This document shows positions 7,225 through 15,511 of a stretch of 32,185 nucleotides of DNA, in pieces. Both the position numbers and the translations under genes were made by a program. The stretch's first letter is position 1. The number at the start of each line of letters is the position of its first letter. A model generated the notes under the pieces. That model worked only from the letters and a program-made list of their open reading frames with translations. It was not told where the DNA came from and ran no database searches. This DNA is from Candidatus Eisenbergiella intestinipullorum. GTDB taxonomy: Bacteria > Bacillota > Clostridia > Lachnospirales > Lachnospiraceae. Where the stretch lies: assembly GCA_019119815.1 (NCBI GenBank), contig DWWH01000071.1:1-32185 (forward strand), written 5' to 3'.

Positions 7225-8592
7225 GTGGAAGATCAACAGAAAACCATGCTTTTTGAACAGATGCCCATCCCCAGGGCCGTGGCGAAGCTGGCGGTTCCGA
7301 CCATACTGAGCTCGCTGGTGACGGTGCTTTATAACCTGGCGGATACCTATTTTGTGGGAATGCTGAACAATTCCGTCCAGAACGCGGCGGTCACGCTGGC
7401 CGCGCCGCTGATTCTGGCCTTCAACGCGATCAACAACCTGTTCGGCGTGGGGAGCAGCAGCATGATGAGCCGGGCGCTGGGAAGCCGGGATTATGAAACG
7501 GTCCACCGAAGCTCCGCCTTCGGCTTTTACTGTTCCATTTTCTGCGGGCTTCTTTTTTCTCTGCTCTATGTGATATTTCAGCCCTTCGTGCTGACGCTTC
7601 TCGGCGCGGACGCGACGACGGCGGAGGCGACCGCCGGGTATCTGAGATGGACGGTGGCCTGCGGAGCGGCCCCCACCATCCTGAACGTGGTGATGGCCTA
7701 TCTGGTGCGGGCGGAGGGCGCGGCGCTGCATGCCAGCATCGGCACCATGAGCGGCTGTATCCTGAATATCATTCTGGACCCCATTTTCATCCTGCCCTGG
7801 GGCCTTGACATGGGAGCGGAGGGCGCGGGGCTTGCCACCTTCCTTTCCAACTGTGTGGCCTGCGGCTATTTCTTCGTGCTTCTGTATGTGAAACGGGGGA
7901 AAACGAACGTGTGCATCAGGCCGTCCATGTTCTGCTTGAAAAGAAAGATCGTGCTGGGGGTCTGCGGCGTGGGAATCCCGGCCTCCATTCAGAACCTGCT
8001 GAACGTGACGGGAATGACCGTGCTGAACAACTTCACCTCTTCCTACGGCTCCGAGGCGGTGGCGGCCATGGGGATCACGCAGAAGATCAACATGGTGCCG
8101 ATGCAGATCGCCATGGGCCTGTCGCAGGGAATCATGCCGCTCATCAGCTACAACTATGCCAGCGGGAATACGCCCAGAATGAAAAAAACGCTGACCTTTG
8201 CGGCGAAGATTTCCCTTTCCTTTCTGGTCATAGTGGCGGCGGGATACTTCGCGGGGGCCGGTTCGCTGGTCCGCATGTTCATGCAGAATCCGGAGATCGT
8301 CGCCTACGGAACCCGGTTCCTGCGCGGCTTCTGTCTGGGACTTCCCTTCCTGTGCATGGATTTCCTGGCGGTGGGCGTGTTTCAGGCGGTGGGCCTTGGA
8401 AAGAACGCTTTTATCTTCGCTATCCTTAGAAAGGTGGTGCTGGAGATTCCAGCCCTCATCATTCTGAACGCCCTGTTCCCGCTCTACGGCCTTGCCTACG
8501 CGCAGTTTACGGCGGAGATCATCCTGGCGGCTGCTGCGGTGATCGTGCTGCTGCGGCTGTTCGCGAGACTGGAACGGGGAGAGCGGGCTTAA
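7225..8592 (+). CDS. MATE family multidrug/cation efflux transporter
   Basis: A 455-residue inner-membrane protein with about twelve hydrophobic segments in two similar halves. The first half opens with PIPRAVAKLAVPTILSSLVTVLYNLADTYFVGML and GVGSSSMMSRALG, hallmark MATE sequences; the second half has the matching GITQKINMVPMQIAMGLSQGIMPLISYNYASG. Family members export drugs or metabolites against Na+ or H+. The start is a GTG at 7225 with GGGAGG 8 nt upstream; the next in-frame ATG (7246) lacks a site. It follows the small ORF and shares its promoter region with lysR. The substrate is unknown. Confidence 0.92.
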   Translation: MEDQQKTMLFEQMPIPRAVAKLAVPTILSSLVTVLYNLADTYFVGMLNNSVQNAAVTLAAPLILAFNAINNLFGVGSSSMMSRALGSRDYETVHRSSAFGFYCSIFCGLLFSLLYVIFQPFVLTLLGADATTAEATAGYLRWTVACGAAPTILNVVMAYLVRAEGAALHASIGTMSGCILNIILDPIFILPWGLDMGAEGAGLATFLSNCVACGYFFVLLYVKRGKTNVCIRPSMFCLKRKIVLGVCGVGIPASIQNLLNVTGMTVLNNFTSSYGSEAVAAMGITQKINMVPMQIAMGLSQGIMPLISYNYASGNTPRMKKTLTFAAKISLSFLVIVAAGYFAGAGSLVRMFMQNPEIVAYGTRFLRGFCLGLPFLCMDFLAVGVFQAVGLGKNAFIFAILRKVVLEIPALIILNALFPLYGLAYAQFTAEIILAAAAVIVLLRLFARLERGERA

Positions 8593-8618
8593 AGATTTAA
8601 GAAAAGCAGTCCTTTTAG

Positions 8619-8670
8619 AAAAATCCCGCCCTTTCTGTGGAAGAACCATACAAAGGACGGGATTTTTATA
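8619..8670. terminator. Bidirectional terminator between MATE gene and hppA
   Basis: A 10-bp stem (8619-8628 with 8658-8667) with an inner CCTTT/AAAGG extension is bordered by A and T runs. It serves both convergent genes. Confidence 0.85.
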
Positions 8671-8709
8671 TGGACTGATATGTAAGCGCGGCAGCCACGG
8701 CGCGGCTTC

Positions 8710-10797
8710 TTATCCGAACAGCGAGAACGCCGCGAACAGGCCGGAGAGCAGGGAGGCCACCAGAGACACCACGGTGATCTGGGTGTTGATGGAAGGGCCT
8801 GCCGTATCCTTGAAGGGATCGCCCACGGTATCGCCCGTGACGGCCGCCTTGTGGGCGTCGGAGCCCTTGCCGCCTTCGTTGCCCGCTTCCACGTATTTCT
8901 TCGCGTTGTCCCACAGGCCGCCGGCGTTGGACATGAACAGGGCCAGCAGCAGGCCGCTGACGATGTTTCCCAGAAGGAAGCCGCCGATGGCGGAAGGACC
9001 ACCGATGAAGCCCACCAGGACGGTGGCGATGATGGTAACAAGCCCCGCCGGGATCAGTTCCTTCAGCGCGCCGGAGGTGGCGATGCCGATGCAGGTATCA
9101 TAGTCCGGCTTCACGCCCTTTTTCCCTTCCTTCAGGCCTCTGATTTCCCGGAACTGGCGGCGGATCTCCTCCACCATGCGCTGGGCGTTCTTATCCACGC
9201 CCAGGATCAGCATGGCGGAGAACACGGCCGGGATGGCCGCGCCGACCAGAATACCGAAGAATACGGTGGGATCCAGGATGTCGAAGCCGGTCAGAAGCTC
9301 CTTTCCCATGCCGGAAAGCGCCTCGTTGACCTCGGACATGTAGGCGCCCAGCAGGGAAATGACGGTCAGGCCCGCTGCGCCGATGGAAAAGCCCTTGGTT
9401 ACCGCCTTCACGGTGTTGCCTGCGCTGTCCAGCTCGTCCGCGATGCGGATGGTTTCGTCCCCCAGGCCGCCCATTTCCGCGAGTCCTCTTGCGTTGTCCA
9501 CGATGGGGCCGTAGGCGTCATTGCTGATGATCATGCCCACGATGGAAAGCATGCCAACTGCGGCCATGGCGATGCCGAAGAGGGCGTAGCCCTCGCCCAG
9601 CGGCGCGCAGAGCATGTAGGCGATGAGGGCGGAAACGGCGATGCCCACCATGGCGGGAAGGGCGGAGAGGAAGCCGTAGGAAACGCCCGAGAGGATGGTG
9701 AAGGCCGAACCGGAGCGGGAGGCGTGCGCCACCTTTTGCACGATGGGCTTCGAATCATCCGTGAAGTAGTCCGTGGTGATGCCGATGATCACGCCAACGA
9801 TCAGGCCGACTGCGGAGGCTCCCCAGATCCTCCACTGAAAGCCGGGGAAAAGCGGCGTGGAGATGGCCGTCAGCACCAGGAAAATGGCGGTGGTTGTATA
9901 GGTGGAGGCATTCAGCGCGCCGGTGGGATCCCCCTTTTTCCCGACTCTGGCGCAGGCGATGCCGATGATGGAGGCGATCAGACCCAGGGCCGCGTAGCAG
10001 AACACCAGGGCGGTGTTCGGGCCAAACCCGCCGTCCAGCGCCTGACTCATGACGAGAGCGGAGGCCATGGCGGCCACATTGGAATCGAACAGGTCGGCCC
10101 CCATACCGGCCACGTCGCCCACGTTGTCGCCCACGTTATCCGCGATGACCGCCGGATTTCTGGGATCGTCCTCCGGGATGCCCAGCTCCACCTTGCCGGT
10201 CAGATCCGCGGCCACGTCCGCCGTCTTGGTGAAAATACCGCCGCCGGCCTTGGCGAACAGGGCCAGGGAGCTGGCGCCGAAGGAAAAGCCCAGCAGGATG
10301 GTGGCGTCCGCCGTAAGAAGAAGCACGGCCATGACGCCGAACAGGCTGAAGCCGACCACCGCAAGCCCCATGACGGAACCTCCCCGGAAACCGATCAGAA
10401 ACGCGGTTTTCAGATCCTTCTTCGCTCCTTCCGCGGTGCGTCCGTTGGCGGAGGTGGCCACCAGGATGCCGATCTTTCCGGCGATGGCGGAGAGAACGGT
10501 ACCCGCCAGATAGGCGATGACCATGGCGATGTGGCCAATCAGATTCCCGTTCCATACCGGTTCCGGAAGGAACAGAAAGATCAGGATGGCGGCTGCGCCT
10601 GCAAACCGGGCCAGAATGCCGTATTCCCTTCTCATAAAGGTATTGGCTCCTGCCTGGATCAGCGAGGAAACCTCAATGATCCGCTTGTTTTCGGAAGGCT
10701 GCCTTTTGACCCACAGGTACAGATAGACGGCAAAGGCAAAGGCGATTACCACGGCAAAGAATGATACGATAACGACAAGAAGCATAAGAGATCCCAT
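8710..10797 (-). CDS. hppA: Membrane-bound ion-pumping pyrophosphatase
   Basis: A 695-residue integral membrane pyrophosphatase with about sixteen hydrophobic segments. It couples pyrophosphate hydrolysis to export of H+ or Na+. The active-site run EDDPRNPAVIADNVGDNVGD is intact, preceded by a DLTGKVE motif, and the C-terminal part has the second acidic cluster (GDTVGDPFKDTAGPS). The potassium-sensing motif reads GNTVKA: Lys where potassium-dependent enzymes have Ala. By family rules this predicts a K+-independent, probably H+-pumping enzyme. The start at 10797 follows AAAGGGGTG; a longer frame to 10884 has no site. It is monocistronic. The enzyme would save energy from the pyrophosphate released in biosynthesis. 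Confidence 0.93.
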   Translation of the reverse strand: MGSLMLLVVIVSFFAVVIAFAFAVYLYLWVKRQPSENKRIIEVSSLIQAGANTFMRREYGILARFAGAAAILIFLFLPEPVWNGNLIGHIAMVIAYLAGTVLSAIAGKIGILVATSANGRTAEGAKKDLKTAFLIGFRGGSVMGLAVVGFSLFGVMAVLLLTADATILLGFSFGASSLALFAKAGGGIFTKTADVAADLTGKVELGIPEDDPRNPAVIADNVGDNVGDVAGMGADLFDSNVAAMASALVMSQALDGGFGPNTALVFCYAALGLIASIIGIACARVGKKGDPTGALNASTYTTTAIFLVLTAISTPLFPGFQWRIWGASAVGLIVGVIIGITTDYFTDDSKPIVQKVAHASRSGSAFTILSGVSYGFLSALPAMVGIAVSALIAYMLCAPLGEGYALFGIAMAAVGMLSIVGMIISNDAYGPIVDNARGLAEMGGLGDETIRIADELDSAGNTVKAVTKGFSIGAAGLTVISLLGAYMSEVNEALSGMGKELLTGFDILDPTVFFGILVGAAIPAVFSAMLILGVDKNAQRMVEEIRRQFREIRGLKEGKKGVKPDYDTCIGIATSGALKELIPAGLVTIIATVLVGFIGGPSAIGGFLLGNIVSGLLLALFMSNAGGLWDNAKKYVEAGNEGGKGSDAHKAAVTGDTVGDPFKDTAGPSINTQITVVSLVASLLSGLFAAFSLFG

Positions 10798-10889
10798 AAA
10801 TTTCACCCCTTTCTCCAAAATGCTGACGGAATCCATGCTGCGAAAGGTATTTATCTTTAGAAAATCCCCCAAAAAACCTTTCAAAATCC

Positions 10890-10918
10890 ATTATAATACA
10901 TGGATTTATGGAAGAAAA
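10890..10918 (-). promoter_or_regulatory. Possible promoter of hppA
   Basis: On the minus strand a perfect TATAAT (10895-10890) lies 17 nt after a poor TTTTCT (10918-10913), about 90 nt before the start codon. Confidence 0.45.
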
Positions 10919-10984
10919 TCTTTTTTCCCATTTGAAAAGAGAGAAAAAATCGGTAGTTTTTTGGGCTTTTTGTCGGAGAAAAAA

Positions 10985-11072
10985 AGCAGTTTTGCACCGA
11001 AGAAAAAACTGCTGTGATCGCGGTCTCAGCGCCGTAAAACATAGTTTTACAGCGCTGAGAAATGGAAGAAAA
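10985..11072 (+). repeat. Structured repeat, degenerate copy E
   Basis: Hairpin I is intact (10985-10993 with 11005-11013), followed by CTGCTGTGATCGCGG as in copy A. The second part is replaced by a longer, stronger hairpin: CTCAGCGC (11025-11032) with GCGCTGAG (11052-11059), enclosing GTAAAAC/GTTTTAC. GGAGG has become GGAAG and a GTG replaces the ATG, opening only seven codons. It lies between the 3' end of the deacetylase gene and the start of hppA, so it serves no gene on the plus strand; the hairpins might act as a terminator for the minus strand. Confidence 0.6.
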
Positions 11073-11083
11073 CGTGCTCCAGT

Positions 11084-11920
11084 TCAGCTGTCTCTGATCT
11101 GCCTGCCTTCCGCGTTCATGTGGTAGCCGTCCCGGTAGATCAGCTCGGAAACCGGCACGATTTCATAGCCCTGTCCCTTCAGGTTCGTGATCAGCTCATC
11201 CAGCGCTTCGGCCGTGTATTTCGCCCCGTTGTGGCACAGAATGATGGAACCGTTCCCCAGATGCTTATGGCTGCATACGGTGGAAATGATGGAGTCCGTC
11301 CCATAGTCCTTCCAGTCCAGAGAGTCCACGTCCCACTGGATGGAATAGTAGCCGCATTCGGAGGCGGTGCGGATCACGTCGTTGTCGTAGTCCCCGTAGG
11401 GAGGGCGGAACAGAAACATGTCGTAGCCGGTCAGCTCCTTCACCTTCTGATGGACGCTGACGATCTCCTGCCGCTTTTCATCATTGGAAAGCTGGCTCAT
11501 GTTTTTGTGATTTTCGCTGTGATTTCCCAGATCATGGCCGGCTTCCAGAATGGCCTTCACATCGTCCGGATAGGAGTCCACCCAGCCTCCCGTCATGAAA
11601 AAGGTGACATGTACGTTGTGTCTGGCGAGAATATCCAGGATTTTTTTCGTATCCTCATTTCCCCAGGCGGCGTCGAAGGAAAGGGCGACCTTTTTTTCCT
11701 GTGTTTCCACGCAGTAGATGGGAAGCTCTCTCCCATTGATGGTGCTGGAAACCGAGACAGCCTCCGGAACGAAGGTGGTGATGCACTTGACGAAGACAAT
11801 GACTCCGAAAAGAAACAGGGCGGACCTGACAAGCTGCATCCGAACGATGGCCTGATAATTTTCCATTTCCCGCAGCCGTTTTATCCTGCATCGTATGAGA
11901 TGGACAAAATCTTTCCACAT
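11084..11920 (-). CDS. Polysaccharide deacetylase, PdaB-like, membrane-anchored
   Basis: A 278-residue protein with one N-terminal membrane segment (about residues 28-45, SALFLFGVIVFVKCITTFV), probably leaving the catalytic domain outside. The NodB fold motifs are in order: SFDAAWGNEDT, GNHSENHKNMS (metal His pair), FRPPYGDYD, WDVDSLDW and IILCHNGAKYT. Motif one has FDAAWG instead of the TFDDG of typical deacetylases, a variant resembling the FDxxWG of PdaB-type sporulation proteins. The likely substrate is peptidoglycan or another N-acetylated glycan. The start is uncertain: 11920 or 11866, neither with a strong ribosome site. Confidence 0.85.
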   Translation of the reverse strand: MWKDFVHLIRCRIKRLREMENYQAIVRMQLVRSALFLFGVIVFVKCITTFVPEAVSVSSTINGRELPIYCVETQEKKVALSFDAAWGNEDTKKILDILARHNVHVTFFMTGGWVDSYPDDVKAILEAGHDLGNHSENHKNMSQLSNDEKRQEIVSVHQKVKELTGYDMFLFRPPYGDYDNDVIRTASECGYYSIQWDVDSLDWKDYGTDSIISTVCSHKHLGNGSIILCHNGAKYTAEALDELITNLKGQGYEIVPVSELIYRDGYHMNAEGRQIRDS

Positions 11921-12135
11921 AAAGCCTGATACCCGGAAAAGTCTGTTGCTACAGTCTATGTCGGGACAGGAGGATGAGATTCCTGGATTCTGCAGTTCCT
12001 GCCTCCTGTTTTCCTGAAGTGCCGGCCTTTCCTGGCCGGTGGGCCGCAAGCTTCGGCCGGAGAAAAGAAAAATTTCGGACCGGGGGAGTGGGGACACGCC
12101 CGCCGGCGGAAAATAAAAAAGAATCAAAGAATTCC
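11921..12135. other. Intergenic region between divergent deacetylase and thl genes
   Basis: No convincing gene is seen. It holds a GC-rich inverted repeat (CCGGCC/GGCCGG near 12023-12040) and must include the deacetylase promoter, which I could not place. A 75-codon plus frame through it overlaps the thl promoter and looks spurious. Confidence 0.5.
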
Positions 12136-12164
12136 TTGCCATTAAAAATCCCCTATGCTATAAT
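12136..12164 (+). promoter_or_regulatory. Promoter of the butyrate operon
   Basis: TTGCCA (12136-12141), a 17-nt spacer and a perfect TATAAT (12159-12164), about 85 nt before the thl ATG. No palindromic operator overlaps it. Confidence 0.8.
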
Positions 12165-12249
12165 TAGAACGACGGGCAATGACAAAAAATTAACAATATG
12201 ATCAAAGCCTGATAATTCCGCACTTTAAAAAGATTATGGAGGAAAGAAC

Positions 12250-13431
12250 ATGGCAAAGAAAATCGTTCTGGCAGGTGCATGCCGTACCGCCATCGGCACC
12301 ATGGGCGGCAGCCTGAGCACGACTCCGGCCGTTGAGCTCGGCAGGATCGTCATCGAGGAAGCGTTGAAGAGAGCGGGCGTCCCGAAGGATGCCGTGGATC
12401 AGGTTTACATGGGCTGCGTTATCCAGGCCGGTCTGGGACAGAATGTGGCGCGTCAGGCGTCCATTAAGGCGGGTCTGCCGATCGAGGTTCCTGCCGTTAC
12501 CATGAACGTGGTATGCGGTTCCGGATTAAACTGCGTGAACCAGGCTGCTCAGATGATTCTGGCCGGCGAGGCTGACGTGGTGGTTGCGGGCGGCATGGAG
12601 AACATGTCCATGGCTCCTTATGCGATCCCTCAGGGACGTTACGGATACAGAATGGGAAATGCGACCATGGTGGATACCATGGTAAACGATGCCCTGACCG
12701 ATGCCTTCAATCAGTATCACATGGGCATCACCGCGGAGAACATCTGCGAGAAGTGGGGACTGACCAGAGAAGAGCTGGATGAGTTCGCGGCATGGAGCCA
12801 GCAGAAGACGGTTGCGGCTCAGGAAGCCGGAAAGTTCGACGATGAGATCGTTCCCGTTGAAGTGAAGAAGAAGAAAGAGACCATCATTTTCAAGAAGGAT
12901 GAAGGCCCCCGTCCGGGAACCACGAAGGAAAGCATCGCGAAGCTTCGTCCTGCGTTCAAGAAGGACGGAATCGTGACCGCTGCCAATTCCTCCGGCATCA
13001 ACGACGGCGCCGCGGCCGTGATCGTGATGAGCGAGGAGAAGGCGAAGGAGCTGGGCGTGAAGCCCATGGCTACCTGGGTTGCCGGAGCGCTTGCGGGCGT
13101 GGATCCCACCATCATGGGAATCGGACCGGTTGCCGCTACGAAGAAGGTTATGGCAAAGACCGGAATGACCATTGACGACTTCGATCTGATCGAGGCGAAC
13201 GAGGCGTTTGCCGCTCAGTCCGTAGCCGTTGGCAAGGAGCTTCACATCAACATGGACAAGCTGAATGTAAACGGCGGAGCCATCGCTCTGGGACATCCCG
13301 TAGGAGCCTCCGGCTGCCGTATCCTGGTAACGCTGCTTCATGAGATGGAGAAGAGAGATGCGAAGAAGGGTCTTGCCACCCTGTGCATCGGCGGCGGAAT
13401 GGGCTGCGCCACCATCGTGGAAAGAGACTAA
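12250..13431 (+). CDS. thl: Acetyl-CoA C-acetyltransferase (thiolase)
   Basis: A 393-residue biosynthetic thiolase that condenses two acetyl-CoA to acetoacetyl-CoA, the first step to butyrate. The acyl-accepting Cys89 is in NVVCGSGL. His349 lies in [14 protein letters not shown] and the second catalytic Cys379 in CIGGGMG. Length and the tetramer-loop region are normal for the family. The start at 12250 follows GGAGG 7 nt upstream. It heads the operon thl-crt-hbd-bcd-etfB-etfA. A 195-nt gap with a stable hairpin separates it from crt, a possible point of differential expression. Confidence 0.96.
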   Translation: MAKKIVLAGACRTAIGTMGGSLSTTPAVELGRIVIEEALKRAGVPKDAVDQVYMGCVIQAGLGQNVARQASIKAGLPIEVPAVTMNVVCGSGLNCVNQAAQMILAGEADVVVAGGMENMSMAPYAIPQGRYGYRMGNATMVDTMVNDALTDAFNQYHMGITAENICEKWGLTREELDEFAAWSQQKTVAAQEAGKFDDEIVPVEVKKKKETIIFKKDEGPRPGTTKESIAKLRPAFKKDGIVTAANSSGINDGAAAVIVMSEEKAKELGVKPMATWVAGALAGVDPTIMGIGPVAATKKVMAKTGMTIDDFDLIEANEAFAAQSVAVGKELHINMDKLNVNGGAIALGHPVGASGCRILVTLLHEMEKRDAKKGLATLCIGGGMGCATIVERD

Positions 13432-13522
13432 CTGCATATCGGGAATGACGCCGGGCGGCTCTGACGGCTCGAAAAAAGAGGCAGGGGGCCTTCGCCGGAT
13501 GCGCGCATTCCTTTCCAGACGG

Positions 13523-13554
13523 ATGATTAGCCGGCGCTCCCGCCCGCTAATCAT
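13523..13554 (+). other. Stable intercistronic hairpin between thl and crt
   Basis: ATGATTAGC (13523-13531) pairs with GCTAATCAT (13546-13554), and inside it GGCG pairs with CGCC around a CTCC loop. No T run follows, so it is probably an RNA-processing or stability element, or a weak attenuator, rather than a full terminator. Confidence 0.6.
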
Positions 13555-13626
13555 TTGTCACGAATACGTGAAACGAAAGTTTTACAGCAATCCGATTTTA
13601 TCATGATCAAAGAGAGGATGAGAGAC

Positions 13627-14403
13627 ATGGAGTACATTGTGTATGAACAGAAAGGGAATTACGCGGTGATCACCATCAGCCGCGAAAAGGCGCTGAACGC
13701 GCTGAATTCCCAGGTGCTCGAAGAGCTTGACGCCACGCTTGACGCCGTAAACCTGGATGAGGTAAGATGCCTGATTCTGACCGGCGCGGGCCAGAAATCC
13801 TTCGTGGCGGGCGCTGATATCGGAGAGATGAGCACCCTGACCAAGGCGGAGGGAGAGGCGTTCGGCAAGAAGGGAAACGATGTTTTCCGCAAGCTTGAGA
13901 CCTTCCCGATCCCGGTGATCGCTGCGGTGAACGGCTTTGCCCTGGGCGGCGGCTGCGAGATTTCCATGAGCTGCGACATCAGGATCTGCTCTGACAACGC
14001 GGTGTTCGGACAGCCCGAGGTGGGCCTGGGCATCACTCCCGGCTTCGGCGGAACCCAGAGGCTTGCGCGCCTGGTAGGCCCCGGAATGGCGAAGCAGATG
14101 ATCTATACCGCCAGAAACATCAAGGCGGACGAGGCTTACAGAATCGGCCTTGTGAACGCGGTTTATCCGCAGGAGGAGCTGATGGCTGCCGCTGAAAAGA
14201 TGGCTGCCGGAATCGCGAAGAACGCTCCCATTGCCGTCCGCAACTGCAAGAAGGCCATCAACGAGGGCCTGGACGCGCAGATGGACGACGCCATCGTGAT
14301 CGAGGAGAAGCTGTTCGGCGACTGCTTCGAGTCCTATGATCAGAAGGAAGGAATGGCCGCTTTCCTGGAGAAGAGAAAAGTGGAGAAGTTCCTGAATAAA
14401 TAA
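13627..14403 (+). CDS. crt: 3-hydroxybutyryl-CoA dehydratase (crotonase)
   Basis: A 258-residue enoyl-CoA hydratase that dehydrates 3-hydroxybutyryl-CoA to crotonyl-CoA. Both catalytic glutamates are present: Glu111 in LGGGCEISMSCD and Glu131 in QPEVGLGITPGFGGTQ. The CoA/oxyanion loop reads FVAGADIGEM near residue 60. Two Glu argue for hydratase rather than isomerase. The start at 13627 is preferred: GAGAGG lies 9 nt upstream and the product then begins like known Crt proteins; the in-frame ATG at 13618 is too near that site. It sits 43 nt before hbd. Confidence 0.94.
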   Translation: MEYIVYEQKGNYAVITISREKALNALNSQVLEELDATLDAVNLDEVRCLILTGAGQKSFVAGADIGEMSTLTKAEGEAFGKKGNDVFRKLETFPIPVIAAVNGFALGGGCEISMSCDIRICSDNAVFGQPEVGLGITPGFGGTQRLARLVGPGMAKQMIYTARNIKADEAYRIGLVNAVYPQEELMAAAEKMAAGIAKNAPIAVRNCKKAINEGLDAQMDDAIVIEEKLFGDCFESYDQKEGMAAFLEKRKVEKFLNK

Positions 14404-14446
14404 GGTTTCCTGTTATTTCATCACATATATTTAGGAGGATACATTC

Positions 14447-15286
14447 ATGAAAGTTGGTATTATCGGTGCAGGAACCATGGGTTCCGGTATTGCGCAGGCT
14501 TTTGCCCAGACCGAAGGCTATGAAGTGTTCCTGTGCGATATCAATGAGGAGTTCGCTGCCAACGGCAAGAACAAAATCGCAAAGAGCCTGGAGAAGAGAG
14601 TTGCCAAGGGAAAGATGGAGCAGGCTGCTGCCGACGCCATCCTGGCAAAGATCACGACCGGCGTAAAGACGATCTGCACGGACTGTGATCTGATCGTGGA
14701 AGCGGCTCTGGAAAACATGGAAATCAAGAAGCAGACCTTTAAGGAGCTGCAGGACATCTGCAAGAAGGACTGCATCTTCGCGACCAATACCTCTTCCCTT
14801 TCCATCACGGAAATCGGAGCAGGTCTGGACAGACCCGTAATCGGCATGCATTTCTTCAATCCCGCTCCTGTTATGAAGCTGGTTGAGGTGATCGCAGGAC
14901 TGAACACCCCCGATGAGGTGGTTGAGAAGATCAAGACGATCTCCACGGAAATCGGCAAGACTCCCGTTCAGGTGAACGAGGCTGCCGGATTCGTTGTGAA
15001 CAGAATTCTGGTTCCCATGATCAACGAGGCGATCGGCATCTATGCGGACGGTGTTGCTTCCGTAGAGGATATTGACACGGCCATGAAGCTGGGCGCAAAT
15101 CATCCCATGGGACCGCTGGCTCTGGGCGATCTGATCGGTCTGGATATTGTGCTGGCCATCATGGAGGTTCTGCAGGCTGAGACGGGCGATCCCAAGTATC
15201 GTCCTCATCCGCTGCTTCGTAAGATGGTCCGCGGCGGCAAGCTGGGACAGAAGACCGGCAAGGGATTCTACGATTACAGCAGATAA
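14447..15286 (+). CDS. hbd: 3-hydroxybutyryl-CoA dehydrogenase
   Basis: A 279-residue NAD(P)-linked dehydrogenase that reduces acetoacetyl-CoA to 3-hydroxybutyryl-CoA. The Rossmann loop [10 protein letters not shown] is at residues 7-16. The catalytic set of the family is visible: Ser117 in NTSSLSIT, His135 and Glu147 in [16 protein letters not shown], and the later AAGFVVNRI. The C-terminal domain ends [30 protein letters not shown], as in clostridial Hbd. AGGAGG lies about 8 nt before the ATG. It is the third gene of the butyrate operon; a 225-nt GC-rich gap follows. Confidence 0.96.
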   Translation: MKVGIIGAGTMGSGIAQAFAQTEGYEVFLCDINEEFAANGKNKIAKSLEKRVAKGKMEQAAADAILAKITTGVKTICTDCDLIVEAALENMEIKKQTFKELQDICKKDCIFATNTSSLSITEIGAGLDRPVIGMHFFNPAPVMKLVEVIAGLNTPDEVVEKIKTISTEIGKTPVQVNEAAGFVVNRILVPMINEAIGIYADGVASVEDIDTAMKLGANHPMGPLALGDLIGLDIVLAIMEVLQAETGDPKYRPHPLLRKMVRGGKLGQKTGKGFYDYSR

Positions 15287-15511
15287 GAGTTCAGACGTGC
15301 CGCGGCCGGACGGACAGAACCGGAGGACAGGCGGCGCATCCCGCGGGCAGGCCGCAGGGAAGAAGGACGGCAGGCGTCCGCATCCCGCGACCTGCCGCCG
15401 TGTGAAATCAGGCAGAAATGTCTCAGGACATCCTGATCCCCGCAGAGACGCCGCATGAGCGGATGCAGATGCGGCGGCGGGAACATAGATAAAACGGAGG
15501 AGTAGATTATC
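15287..15511 (+). other. 225-nt GC-rich intercistronic gap between hbd and bcd
   Basis: No gene is seen. It contains a 7-bp stem CGGCAGG/CCTGCCG (about 15370-15400) and a small hairpin ATGTC-TCAG-GACAT (about 15418-15431). No clear sigma-A promoter is visible, so bcd probably depends on read-through from the upstream promoter. GGAGG near 15498 is the bcd ribosome site. Confidence 0.55.

Noticed and set aside
7078..8649. 523-codon minus-strand frame opposite the MATE gene
   Set aside because: Antisense of a recognisable MATE transporter; low-complexity Arg/His/Gln-rich product.
8851..10764. 637-codon open frame on the plus strand opposite hppA
   Set aside because: It is the antisense of a clear pyrophosphatase with intact motifs; its product is a His/Gly/Asp-rich string with no domain and arises from the codon bias of hppA.
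11974..12201. 75-codon plus-strand frame before thl
   Set aside because: It spans the thl promoter (12136-12164), has no ribosome site and looks random.
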